From: Armatimonadota bacterium
Lineage (GTDB): Bacteria; Armatimonadota; Zipacnadia; Zipacnadales; UBA11051
Direction of reading: 5' to 3'
Assembly (NCBI GenBank): GCA_003542955.1
Contig: DPJP01000232.1
Span: 16,978-25,485 of the forward strand
DNA: 8,508 bases
The stretch's first letter is position 1; every line of letters begins with the position of its first letter. This document shows positions 1 to 5,700 of the stretch, piece after piece. The notes under the pieces were generated by a model, which did not search any database, had not been told where the DNA came from, and was given only the letters and a program-made list of their open reading frames with translations. A program made the position numbers and the translations under genes.

Positions 1-98
1 CACCGACCGGCGGCGGTGGGCCCGACCGTGGCCGCGGGACCGCTGGAGAGCCGGATGTCCACCCCGGATACCTCATCACCCCCCAACGGAGTATCACC
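1..98. other. Left-edge leader before the nitrilase gene
   Basis: This stretch holds no complete gene. Frame 1 is open from the left edge and ends in a TGA at 100-102, which overlaps the ATG at 99 as ATGA. It could be the tail of an upstream co-directional gene, but its residues (rich in Pro, Ser and Gly) are not recognisable and the piece is too short to judge. Frame 3, the nitrilase frame, is also open to the left edge with no stop, so a longer nitrilase cannot be fully excluded. No promoter is evident. Confidence 0.4.
88..91 (+). promoter_or_regulatory. Ribosome binding site of the nitrilase gene
   Basis: GGAG lies 7 bases before the ATG at 99. It decides the start, because the same reading frame stays open upstream to the window edge without a stop codon. 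Confidence 0.65.
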
Positions 99-1118
99 AT
101 GAGCAAGCTCACCCGCATCGGCGTTGTGCAGACCGTGCCCATCAAACCGGAAAGCCCGAGAGACGACCCGGAGCTGAATCCGTACTCGGAGCAGTTCAAT
201 GCCCGGAAAGTGCGCGAACTGACCATCGAGCCCAACATCGCCCACTTCACACAGCGCCTGCGCAGGGCCGGCGAGAGTGGTTGCGACCTGGTGCTGCTCA
301 CCGAGGATACCCAGGGCGTCTCGAGCTGGCTCTTCTGCGGCGACAGGCCCGAGGTCCAGCAGGCGGTCGCCGAGACCATTCCCGGCCCGACCACCGATGC
401 GTTCGGCGCCGTCGCACGGGAGTTCGGCATGTACATCGTCGCCGGGCTGATGGAGAAGGATGGCGAGCACATCTACAACACGGCCGTGCTCATCGGCCGG
501 GATGGCGGCATCGTCGGCAAGTACCACAAGACCCATCTGCCGCTCATCGAGGCCGCCGGGGTCACGGCCGGCGACACCTTCCCCGTCTTCGACACCGACT
601 TCGGCCGCGTCGGGATGCTCGTGTGCTACGACTGGATCTTCCCCGAGGCCGCCGCATGCATCGCCGCGCAGGGCGCGGACATGATCTGCGTGCCGACAAT
701 GGCCTACGGCTGGAGCGAGGACGGGGGAGAGGCGACGCTCAAGTGCCGCGCCGCCGATCACTCCGTGGTGGTAGCGATATCAACATATCCGCGGCAGTTC
801 TGGCCGGGCCGCTCCGGCATCGCCAACCGCGCCGGGCAGATCGTCGCCGACTGCGGCTATGACATGGACGGGATGTGCTTTGCCGATGTGGATGTGAGCG
901 CATACCGGTATGACAAGTTCGTTCAGGACCTGAGCATCTCTGACCTCGGCGGACGGCTGTTCCTGGCCCGCCGGCCGGAGATCTATACGCCGCTGACAGA
1001 CCCGAACAGCCCCGCCAACCAGACGCACTCGGCCAAACCGCACCTGCAGGACCGCTACGACATGGCGCAGGTGATGAAGCGCGTCCACGAGATGTGGGGG
1101 TACGAGGGGGAGAAGTAG
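99..1118 (+). CDS. Carbon-nitrogen hydrolase (nitrilase superfamily)
   Basis: A 339-residue cytosolic amidase/nitrilase-type enzyme that hydrolyses a non-peptide carbon-nitrogen bond through a cysteine thioester. The full catalytic triad is visible: Glu69 in LLTEDT, Lys144 in GKYHKTHLP, and the nucleophile Cys176 in MLVCYDWIFPE. The C-terminal part of the fold shows RAADHSVVVAIS (217-228), the place where family members carry an 'RA.EN' type motif, and GRSGIANRAGQIVAD (237-251), the usual 'S.I..P.G.I.A' strand. There is no signal peptide. The last 60 or so residues extend past the core fold and probably mediate oligomer contacts. The overall pattern recalls N-carbamoylputrescine amidase and beta-ureidopropionase-like branches, but the substrate cannot be assigned from the sequence. 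The gene runs convergently towards the proA-proB group and has no obvious partner in the window. Confidence 0.92.
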   Translation: MSKLTRIGVVQTVPIKPESPRDDPELNPYSEQFNARKVRELTIEPNIAHFTQRLRRAGESGCDLVLLTEDTQGVSSWLFCGDRPEVQQAVAETIPGPTTDAFGAVAREFGMYIVAGLMEKDGEHIYNTAVLIGRDGGIVGKYHKTHLPLIEAAGVTAGDTFPVFDTDFGRVGMLVCYDWIFPEAAACIAAQGADMICVPTMAYGWSEDGGEATLKCRAADHSVVVAISTYPRQFWPGRSGIANRAGQIVADCGYDMDGMCFADVDVSAYRYDKFVQDLSISDLGGRLFLARRPEIYTPLTDPNSPANQTHSAKPHLQDRYDMAQVMKRVHEMWGYEGEK

Positions 1119-1223
1119 GGGACGCCCTTCGGCGGTGTGACCCCGGCCGTGCGCAGGCGATTCGCGCGTGGCGCCCTCACATGGCACAACGTCAGGCGTC
1201 GTCGAGCCCGCGCGCACGTCGCC
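1119..1223. other. Convergent intergenic gap
   Basis: These 105 bases separate the stop codons of two convergent genes. Only a weak 4-bp stem (CGCC-CTTC-GGCG, about 1124-1135) is visible, without a T-run, so I do not call a terminator. Confidence 0.4.
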
Positions 1224-1682
1224 TCAGGCCTTCGCTTTCACGGGGATGTGGATGAACACCGGCTGCTCGCCGGACGGCGTGGCCGGCGGGTAGTGCTCGT
1301 AGTCGGGGGCGGCTTCGTCCAGCTCGTACTGCGAGGCCGGCAGCCACTGACCGTGGATGAAGCTATAGGTCTGGCTGATGGTCGCCAGGGTGCACTCGAA
1401 GACGGCTTCGGTCGCCGCGGGCACCACGCGCACCACCAGGCCCTCCGGGGTGGTGGTGCGATCCGCCACCGCCATGCCCGCGAGGTAGTCGACAGCCCCT
1501 TCATTCCCGGTGCAGAAGCACACACCGTAGTAGGCGCCGTCAATGCTACAGGCCTTCACCTCGGCATCGCGGGGCATGTACTGGTTCTCCCAGATGTCGT
1601 GGAAGTCCGCGGTGGCGGGTGTGCAGCGCACCTGTACGCCCATCACGGTGAACGCCTCTCGGGCGGCTATCGTCGGCTCCAT
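1224..1682 (-). CDS. GyrI-like / Cass2-type effector-binding domain protein
   Basis: A 152-residue stand-alone small-molecule-binding domain of the AraC effector-binding/GyrI-like superfamily, closest in style to the integron-associated Cass2 branch. Family hallmarks visible in order: an N-terminal strand (AFTVMGVQVRCT, 10-21), the helix with DIWENQY (29-35), the strand YYGVCFCT (51-58), the central AVADRTTTPEGLVVRVVPA block (71-89, matching the family's 'G.EV..L..IPEGLV.R.IPAG'), FECTLATISQTYSFIHGQWLPASQY (95-119), and a closing PVFIHIPVK strand (141-149). There is no DNA-binding helix-turn-helix, so it is not a complete transcription factor; it could bind a ligand, act as a decoy or sequester a drug-like compound. 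The start is ATG 1682, set by a strong ribosome site. A longer upstream reading in this frame is the shadow of proB. It follows proB by 80 bases on the same strand and may be co-transcribed. Family assignment is by pattern; ligand unknown. Confidence 0.75.
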   Translation of the reverse strand: MEPTIAAREAFTVMGVQVRCTPATADFHDIWENQYMPRDAEVKACSIDGAYYGVCFCTGNEGAVDYLAGMAVADRTTTPEGLVVRVVPAATEAVFECTLATISQTYSFIHGQWLPASQYELDEAAPDYEHYPPATPSGEQPVFIHIPVKAKA

Positions 1683-1686
1683 GACG

Positions 1687-1694
1687 CCCTCCTT
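1687..1694 (-). promoter_or_regulatory. Strong ribosome binding site of the GyrI-like gene
   Basis: On the minus strand AAGGAGGG ends 4 bases before the ATG at 1682. It is nearly the full anti-16S complement and fixes this start over the longer open frame that runs back into proB. Confidence 0.85.
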
Positions 1695-1762
1695 GCCTGT
1701 CGTGAGGCAGACCCGCGCATCGGTCCCAGCCTGTAGCGACCCCAGACGTTGCTCCCCTTCCT

Positions 1763-2908
1763 TCAGTCCCCGGTCACCAGCACCATGTTGTCCCGGTGCA
1801 CGACTTCGTCGTCGCCGATATGGCCGAGAACATCGGGAATCTCGCGGGTATGGTGGCCGCTGATGAGCGCGACCTCCTCGGAGGGGTAGTTGCTCAGGCC
1901 GCGCGCTATCTCGTCGCCGTCGGGCCCCACGACGGAGACCAGGTCGCCCGCGTTGAACCGCCCGACTACGCGCACGATGCCGATGGGCAGCAGACTCGCC
2001 CCGTCGGGATTGCGCAGCGCGCGGACGGCGCCCTTGTCCACAATCAGCGAGCCCATCGGGTGGATTGCCGTCGCGATCCAGAGCTTGCGCCCCTGGACCG
2101 GCCTGCCGGGCACGAAGAAGGTGCCGAGTTGTTCGCCGTCGACGATGCGGAGGATCACACGGTCCGTGTAGCCGCTGGCCATCACCGCCGGGATGCCGCA
2201 ATCGGCAAGCATCTTCGCGGCGGCGAGCTTGGCAGTCATTCCGCCGCGTGACTCCGGCCCCCCTGCGCCCCGTGCCGCCGCGCTGTGGTCCTGATCCGGC
2301 TCAACCCTGCAGATCTGCCGCGCGTCGCAGTCCACGCGGGGGTCGGCGGTGTAGAGGCCATCCAGATCAGAGAGGAACACCGCAAGGTTCGCCCGCGCCG
2401 TCGCCGCTACCATTGCCGCCAGCCGATCATTCTCCTCGAAGGTGATGCCCTCGATCGAGACGCTGTCATTCTCGTTGATGACGGGGATGACGCTCTTGTC
2501 CAGCAGCGTCTCGAGCGTGTTGCGGAGGTAGATATAGCGGCTGCGGTCGCGCATGTCATCACGGGTGAGCAGCATCTGCCCGCACTTGAGTCCGCGAGCC
2601 GAGAGCGCCTCCGACCAGTGGCGCATCAGGGCCGGCTGGCCGGCCGCCGCGGCCGCCTGGCGCAGTGATGTGCTATCCTCGGATTTGCGCAAAGCAAGCA
2701 GCTTCCGGCCCAGGAATACCGCGCCGGAGGTAACGATGATGAACTCGTGTCCATCCTCCCGCAACTCCGCCAACTGCTGGGCCACGCTGTCTAAGAAGGT
2801 CGTGTTCAGACCCGTTGCATCCCCGGTGATGAGCCGGGTGCCGATCTTCACTACAATGCGCTTGCAGCCGGGAAGCTGCGAGCGCTCTGTCACCTGTCCG
2901 TTGTCCAT
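1763..2908 (-). CDS. proB: Glutamate 5-kinase
   Basis: A 381-residue enzyme that phosphorylates L-glutamate with ATP to gamma-glutamyl phosphate, the first and usually proline-inhibited step of proline synthesis in the cytosol. The amino-acid-kinase domain spans about 15-260: VVKIGTRLIT (19-28) with the phosphate-contacting Lys21, VTSGAVFLGRKLL (59-71), QMLLTRDD (111-118), the glutamate-site NENDSVS (145-151), SDLDGLYTADPR (180-191), and GGMTAKLAAAKML (222-234) of the nucleotide site. A C-terminal PUA domain follows at about 275-378, with GSLIVDKGAVRAL (286-298) and SNYPSEEV (339-346), so this is the long two-domain form. Length is slightly above the usual 367-370 because of a roughly 12-residue N-terminal tail. 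The ATG lies 3 bases after the proA stop, with AGGAAG (2920-2915) as ribosome site 6 bases upstream, inside the end of proA, implying translational coupling. Gene order proA-proB is reversed relative to the classical operon. Confidence 0.97.
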   Translation of the reverse strand: MDNGQVTERSQLPGCKRIVVKIGTRLITGDATGLNTTFLDSVAQQLAELREDGHEFIIVTSGAVFLGRKLLALRKSEDSTSLRQAAAAAGQPALMRHWSEALSARGLKCGQMLLTRDDMRDRSRYIYLRNTLETLLDKSVIPVINENDSVSIEGITFEENDRLAAMVAATARANLAVFLSDLDGLYTADPRVDCDARQICRVEPDQDHSAAARGAGGPESRGGMTAKLAAAKMLADCGIPAVMASGYTDRVILRIVDGEQLGTFFVPGRPVQGRKLWIATAIHPMGSLIVDKGAVRALRNPDGASLLPIGIVRVVGRFNAGDLVSVVGPDGDEIARGLSNYPSEEVALISGHHTREIPDVLGHIGDDEVVHRDNMVLVTGD

Positions 2909-2911
2909 GCC

Positions 2912-4165
2912 CTACTTCCTGGAGAGGTAGTCTCCAACCCCTATGTACTTGTATGTCGTCAATTCGCGGATGCCGACGGGCCCGCGTGCATGCAGCCTGT
3001 TGGTCGAGATGCCGATCTCCGCGCCCATCCCGAACTGCCCGCCGTCGGTGAACCGTGTCGACGCATTATGATACAGACAGGCCGAGTCGATCTCGGAAAG
3101 GAACTTGCGCGCCACGGCCGCATCGTCGGTGAATACCGCCTCCGAGTGCCCCGAGCTGTACTTCTGGATGTTGGCGATGGCATCCTCCGCCGAGTCGACA
3201 ATATCGACGCTGATGATCATATCGAGGTACTCAGTGTCGAAGTCTTCCTCGGTGGCCGGGTTGACGCCCTCGCAGACCGCACACACCGCCTCGGTGCCGC
3301 GCACCTCGACCCCGGAGGCCTGCAGGTCCGAGACGATGGCCTTCAGCGCCGCGATGTTGTCCTTATGCACCCAGAGGTTCTCGACGGCGTTGCACGTGCC
3401 GGGCCGCTGCGTCTTGGCGTTGTTGATGCATGGGACGGCCCGCTGGATGTCGCAGGAGGCATCCACGTAGATGTTGCACAGGCCGCGATCATGCTTGAGC
3501 ACCGGCACCGAGGCGTTCTCGACGACGGTGCGGATCAGCCCGTGGCCGCCGCGCGGGACGATCAGGCTGACGTACTCGTCCATCCTGATCATCTCCTGCA
3601 CGCCCTGCCGATCCGTGGACTCGATGATTTCGACACAGCCCTGCGGCAGCCCAGCCTCCGCGCATGCGGCGGCGAACATCTTCGCGAGGCAGATGTTCGA
3701 GTTCACTGCCTCCTTGCCGCCGCGCAGAAGCGAGGCGTTGCCTGACTTGATGCAGAGGCCTGCCGAATCGACGGTCACATTCGGCCGCGACTCATACACG
3801 ATGCCGATGACGCCGATGGGCACGCTGATCCGCTGTATATTGAGCCCATTGGGCCGGACGGTCTCGGAGAGCACCTCACCGATGGGGTCGTCGAACTCGG
3901 CGACCTGGTCCAGCCCGACGGCCATGTCCTCGATGCGCGAGTCGGTCAGTTTGAGCCGATCGAGCATGGCGGAACTCAGGCCCATCTCAGCGCCGGCCTT
4001 CATGTCCAGCTGGTTGGCGGCTTTGATCTCATCGACGGATGCGCGGATCTTCGCAGCCATGGCGAGCAGCGCTGCATTACGCTGCTCATCGGGTGCAACA
4101 CGCAACGCCGCCGCTGCGGCGAATGCGCTCTGAGCCTTCTGTAGAACTTCCTGCTTGATATCCAT
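2912..4165 (-). CDS. proA: Gamma-glutamyl phosphate reductase (glutamate-5-semialdehyde dehydrogenase)
   Basis: A 417-residue enzyme that reduces gamma-glutamyl phosphate with NADPH to glutamate-5-semialdehyde, the second step of proline synthesis, receiving its labile substrate from ProB. Hallmarks of the ProA branch of the aldehyde dehydrogenase superfamily are all present: PIGVIGIVYESRPNVTVD (116-133), the cofactor-side SGNASLLRGGKEA (141-153), LIVPRGG (201-207), the catalytic NNAKTQRPGTCNA (248-260) with nucleophile Cys258, HNASTRFTDGGQFGMGAEIG (366-385), and LHARGPVGIRELTTYKY (391-407). Length matches the usual 410-420. A GTG at 4174 would add three residues, but the AGGAG at 4178-4174 overlaps that GTG and sits 8 bases before the ATG at 4165, so the ATG is the better start. 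It is directly followed by proB with a 3-base gap. A spacer of about 210 bases with a nested palindrome separates it from the flavoprotein gene upstream. Confidence 0.97.
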   Translation of the reverse strand: MDIKQEVLQKAQSAFAAAAALRVAPDEQRNAALLAMAAKIRASVDEIKAANQLDMKAGAEMGLSSAMLDRLKLTDSRIEDMAVGLDQVAEFDDPIGEVLSETVRPNGLNIQRISVPIGVIGIVYESRPNVTVDSAGLCIKSGNASLLRGGKEAVNSNICLAKMFAAACAEAGLPQGCVEIIESTDRQGVQEMIRMDEYVSLIVPRGGHGLIRTVVENASVPVLKHDRGLCNIYVDASCDIQRAVPCINNAKTQRPGTCNAVENLWVHKDNIAALKAIVSDLQASGVEVRGTEAVCAVCEGVNPATEEDFDTEYLDMIISVDIVDSAEDAIANIQKYSSGHSEAVFTDDAAVARKFLSEIDSACLYHNASTRFTDGGQFGMGAEIGISTNRLHARGPVGIRELTTYKYIGVGDYLSRK

Positions 4166-4173
4166 CTGTATCA

Positions 4174-4178
4174 CTCCT
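4174..4178 (-). promoter_or_regulatory. Ribosome binding site of proA
   Basis: AGGAG on the minus strand lies 8 bases before the ATG at 4165. Its last base is the first base of an in-frame GTG (4174), so it can serve the ATG but not the GTG. Confidence 0.75.
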
Positions 4179-4213
4179 GGGTGCTGTGCATGGGCAGTAG
4201 CGCGCCTTCCCGG

Positions 4214-4370
4214 GCCTCACCCCCCGGCCGTGGCCGGAGAGGGGGAGTCATATCGGCCTCCCCATCGTCCGGAATGCCCGCGTAGCGACGCCGTTGGCGC
4301 TTGGTCGTTGGCCCCCTCTCCGGCCTGAAGGCTCGCTTGCGAGACTCGGAGAGGGGTCGGGGGGTGAGGC
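4214..4370. repeat. Nested palindromic element between the flavoprotein gene and proA
   Basis: Three layers of inverted repeats are visible. The outer arms are GCCTCACCCCCC (4214-4225) and its exact complement GGGGGGTGAGGC (4359-4370), 12 bp. The middle arms are GGCCGGAGAGGGGG (4232-4245) and its exact complement at 4312-4325, 14 bp. In addition CCCCTCTCCG (4313-4322) pairs perfectly with CGGAGAGGGG (4347-4356), enclosing a small CTCGC-TT-GCGAG hairpin (4332-4343). The 4313-4322 segment can therefore pair with either partner but not both. The composition, C-runs with CTCTCC/GGAGAGG, resembles interspersed palindromic repeats seen in many GC-rich genomes. It ends a few bases before the stop codon of the flavoprotein gene. 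It could be a non-coding REP/MITE-like insertion, a factor-independent-looking terminator without a T-run, or an attenuator. The pairing is directly seen; the role is inference. Confidence 0.8.
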
Positions 4371-4376
4371 AGGCCC

Positions 4377-5309
4377 CTACCTCCCCCTGTCCGATCTCAC
4401 CTTGCCGCGGCCGGTGATGAACCGCTCGGCCATCAGAGCCGCGATGCAGCCCTCCGCCGCCGCGACGACCATCTGCCGTATCTGCTTGCTGCGCACATCC
4501 CCCGCGGCATAGACGCCCGGGACGCTCGTCTGCATGCTTTCATCGGTGATGATGAAGCCCTCGTCGTCGGTCTGCAGGGTCCCGTGCAGGAATCCAGTCG
4601 CCGGCGCGCGGCCGCGCACATAGAGGAACACGCCGTCGGCGTTGAGCACATGCTCTTCGCCGCCGGGGCCGGCGAAGCGCGCCCCCGTCACGGCATCCTC
4701 CCCGACGATCTCCTTGATGCTCATGCCCAGATGGACTGCTATGTTGTCCGCTGCCTGCACCTGCTCGGCCAGGTCGTCGGCGAAGCTGAGGTCCTTCGCC
4801 TTCGCGACCAGCGCTACGCTCCTGCATATCTGTGAGAGCGTGAGCGCCTCGCGGGCGGCCTCCGCATCCTGCCCGACCACCAGCACATCAAGGCCCTGGT
4901 AGAACGGGCCGTCACAGGCGGTGCAGTAGTTGACCCCGAGGCCGGCAAACTCCTTCTCGCCGGGGAGCGGGTCGGAGGGCGCCATCGCCCCGGTCGCGAC
5001 CAGGATCGTTCTGGCGATGCGCGTGCCGCCGCCGGTGTAGACCTCGAAGGGGCTGCCGTTTGAGAACTCGACGGCCTCCGCGGGCTCGAGCAGATGCTCG
5101 GCCCCGGCCGCAAGCGCCTGGTCGCGGATCATCGCGAGTATCTGCTTGCCGGGCGTGGGCTCGATCTGGGCCGGGAAGTTGGCCACGAGCGGCGCGGTGG
5201 CCATCATCCCGGAGAGTTCGGTCGGGCTGACCATCGCGGCCTTCAGCCCGGCCCGCACGGCATAGAGCGCTGCGGTGCAGCCGGCAGGTCCGGCGCCGAT
5301 GGTGAGCAG
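4377..5309 (-). CDS. Thioredoxin-reductase-like FAD flavoprotein with degenerate NADPH site
   Basis: A two-dinucleotide-domain flavoprotein of the low-molecular-weight thioredoxin reductase family, about 310 residues in this model, the usual TrxB length. Visible: the N-terminal FAD motif TIGAGPAGCTAALYA (about 5262-5303), RTILVATGA (about 4987-5013), the redox pair CTAC followed by DGP (4914-4925) where TrxB has CATCDGF/A, and the C-terminal FAD motif YAAGDVRSKQIRQMVVAAAEG (about 4449-4511). The NADPH domain is unusual: where TrxB has GGGDSA it reads VVGQDAEAA (about 4854-4880), and no HRR...R 2'-phosphate motif follows (LVAKAKD, about 4791-4811). NADPH may not be the electron donor. The start is unresolved: the frame is open back to 5393 but has no ATG, GTG or TTG before a GTG at 5258, which would cut off the FAD motif. 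I give the CTG at 5309, with AGGA (5323-5320) 10 bases upstream, as one option; a one-base frameshift is the other. Family is clear; donor and start are not. Confidence 0.82.
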   Translation of the reverse strand: MLTIGAGPAGCTAALYAVRAGLKAAMVSPTELSGMMATAPLVANFPAQIEPTPGKQILAMIRDQALAAGAEHLLEPAEAVEFSNGSPFEVYTGGGTRIARTILVATGAMAPSDPLPGEKEFAGLGVNYCTACDGPFYQGLDVLVVGQDAEAAREALTLSQICRSVALVAKAKDLSFADDLAEQVQAADNIAVHLGMSIKEIVGEDAVTGARFAGPGGEEHVLNADGVFLYVRGRAPATGFLHGTLQTDDEGFIITDESMQTSVPGVYAAGDVRSKQIRQMVVAAAEGCIAALMAERFITGRGKVRSDRGR

Positions 5310-5582
5310 GTCATAGATGTCCTGGTTCTCGGTAAATCGTATCCCCCTGTAGCTGGTCTGGTGTCCGGTGCAAAGGTCGGCATCAAGTATCCGCTATGGT
5401 AGCCCAAAGGCGGGAAAGGGGCAAATGGAGTTCGCATTCACCGGCGCCGCGCTATGGGCGGGGGCATGGAGCGTCCGGCGATATGGCCTGTGCGCGTGGT
5501 CAGATCACCCGCCAGCGGACGGAGAACGGCCGCAACAGGGAGGGCGAGGCCGTCCGGCGGCGAAGTCAACGGTGTGCGCTGT

Positions 5583-5612
5583 CCGCGGCCCGGGTCGCGG
5601 GCAGACGTCTGC
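5583..5612. promoter_or_regulatory. Two abutting palindromes, possible operator
   Basis: An imperfect 18-bp palindrome, CCGCGGCCCGGGTCGCGG (5583-5600, one G/T mismatch pair), is followed immediately by a perfect 12-bp palindrome, GCAGACGTCTGC (5601-5612). They lie about 90 bases before the heparinase start codon, where an operator or the leader of its mRNA would be. The symmetry is directly visible; a regulatory role is inferred, and part of it may reflect GC-rich chance. Confidence 0.35.
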
Positions 5613-5686
5613 AACGGTTCAGGAAGCCCGCGAGGCGGAAGGGCGCCCGCGGCGCCATAGCGGCCTTCAGGCGGGCATCAGTGATC

Positions 5687-5693
5687 GAGGTGG
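5687..5693 (+). promoter_or_regulatory. Ribosome binding site of the heparinase-like gene
   Basis: GAGGTGG lies 7 bases before the ATG at 5701. It supports this start over the in-frame ATG at 5719, and this start also gives a proper signal peptide. Confidence 0.75.
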
Positions 5694-5700
5694 CAAGCCA

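Larger units (their letters stand above)
5310..5700. other. Divergent intergenic region upstream of the flavoprotein and heparinase genes
   Basis: About 390 bases lie between two divergently transcribed genes and should hold both promoters. The flavoprotein frame continues open to 5393, so the part up to there may still be coding. From 5394 to 5700 I see no credible gene; short open frames here are rich in Arg, Gly and Ala and look like GC-driven noise. No convincing -35/-10 pair, tRNA or riboswitch was recognised. The notable content is a pair of abutting palindromes at 5583-5612. Confidence 0.5.

Noticed and set aside
1119..1223. A bidirectional terminator between the convergent genes.
   Set aside because: Only a 4-bp stem without a T-run is present, too weak to call.
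1683..2201. A 173-residue N-terminal extension of the GyrI-like gene into proB.
   Set aside because: The extension is an Arg-rich out-of-frame reading of proB. The ATG at 1682 has a near-perfect ribosome site and begins exactly at the recognised domain.
4166..4174. A GTG start for proA three codons upstream.
   Set aside because: The only ribosome site, AGGAG, overlaps that GTG, while it is ideally spaced for the ATG at 4165.
5243..5437. A 64-residue minus-strand open frame starting at ATG 5437.
   Set aside because: It overlaps the FAD-binding start of the flavoprotein in another frame and has no recognisable content downstream. It is of interest only as the possible 5' part of a frameshifted flavoprotein gene.
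5454..5660. A possible 68-residue small protein in the divergent intergenic region.
   Set aside because: Arg/Gly/Ala-rich composition, no ribosome site seen and no recognisable motif.
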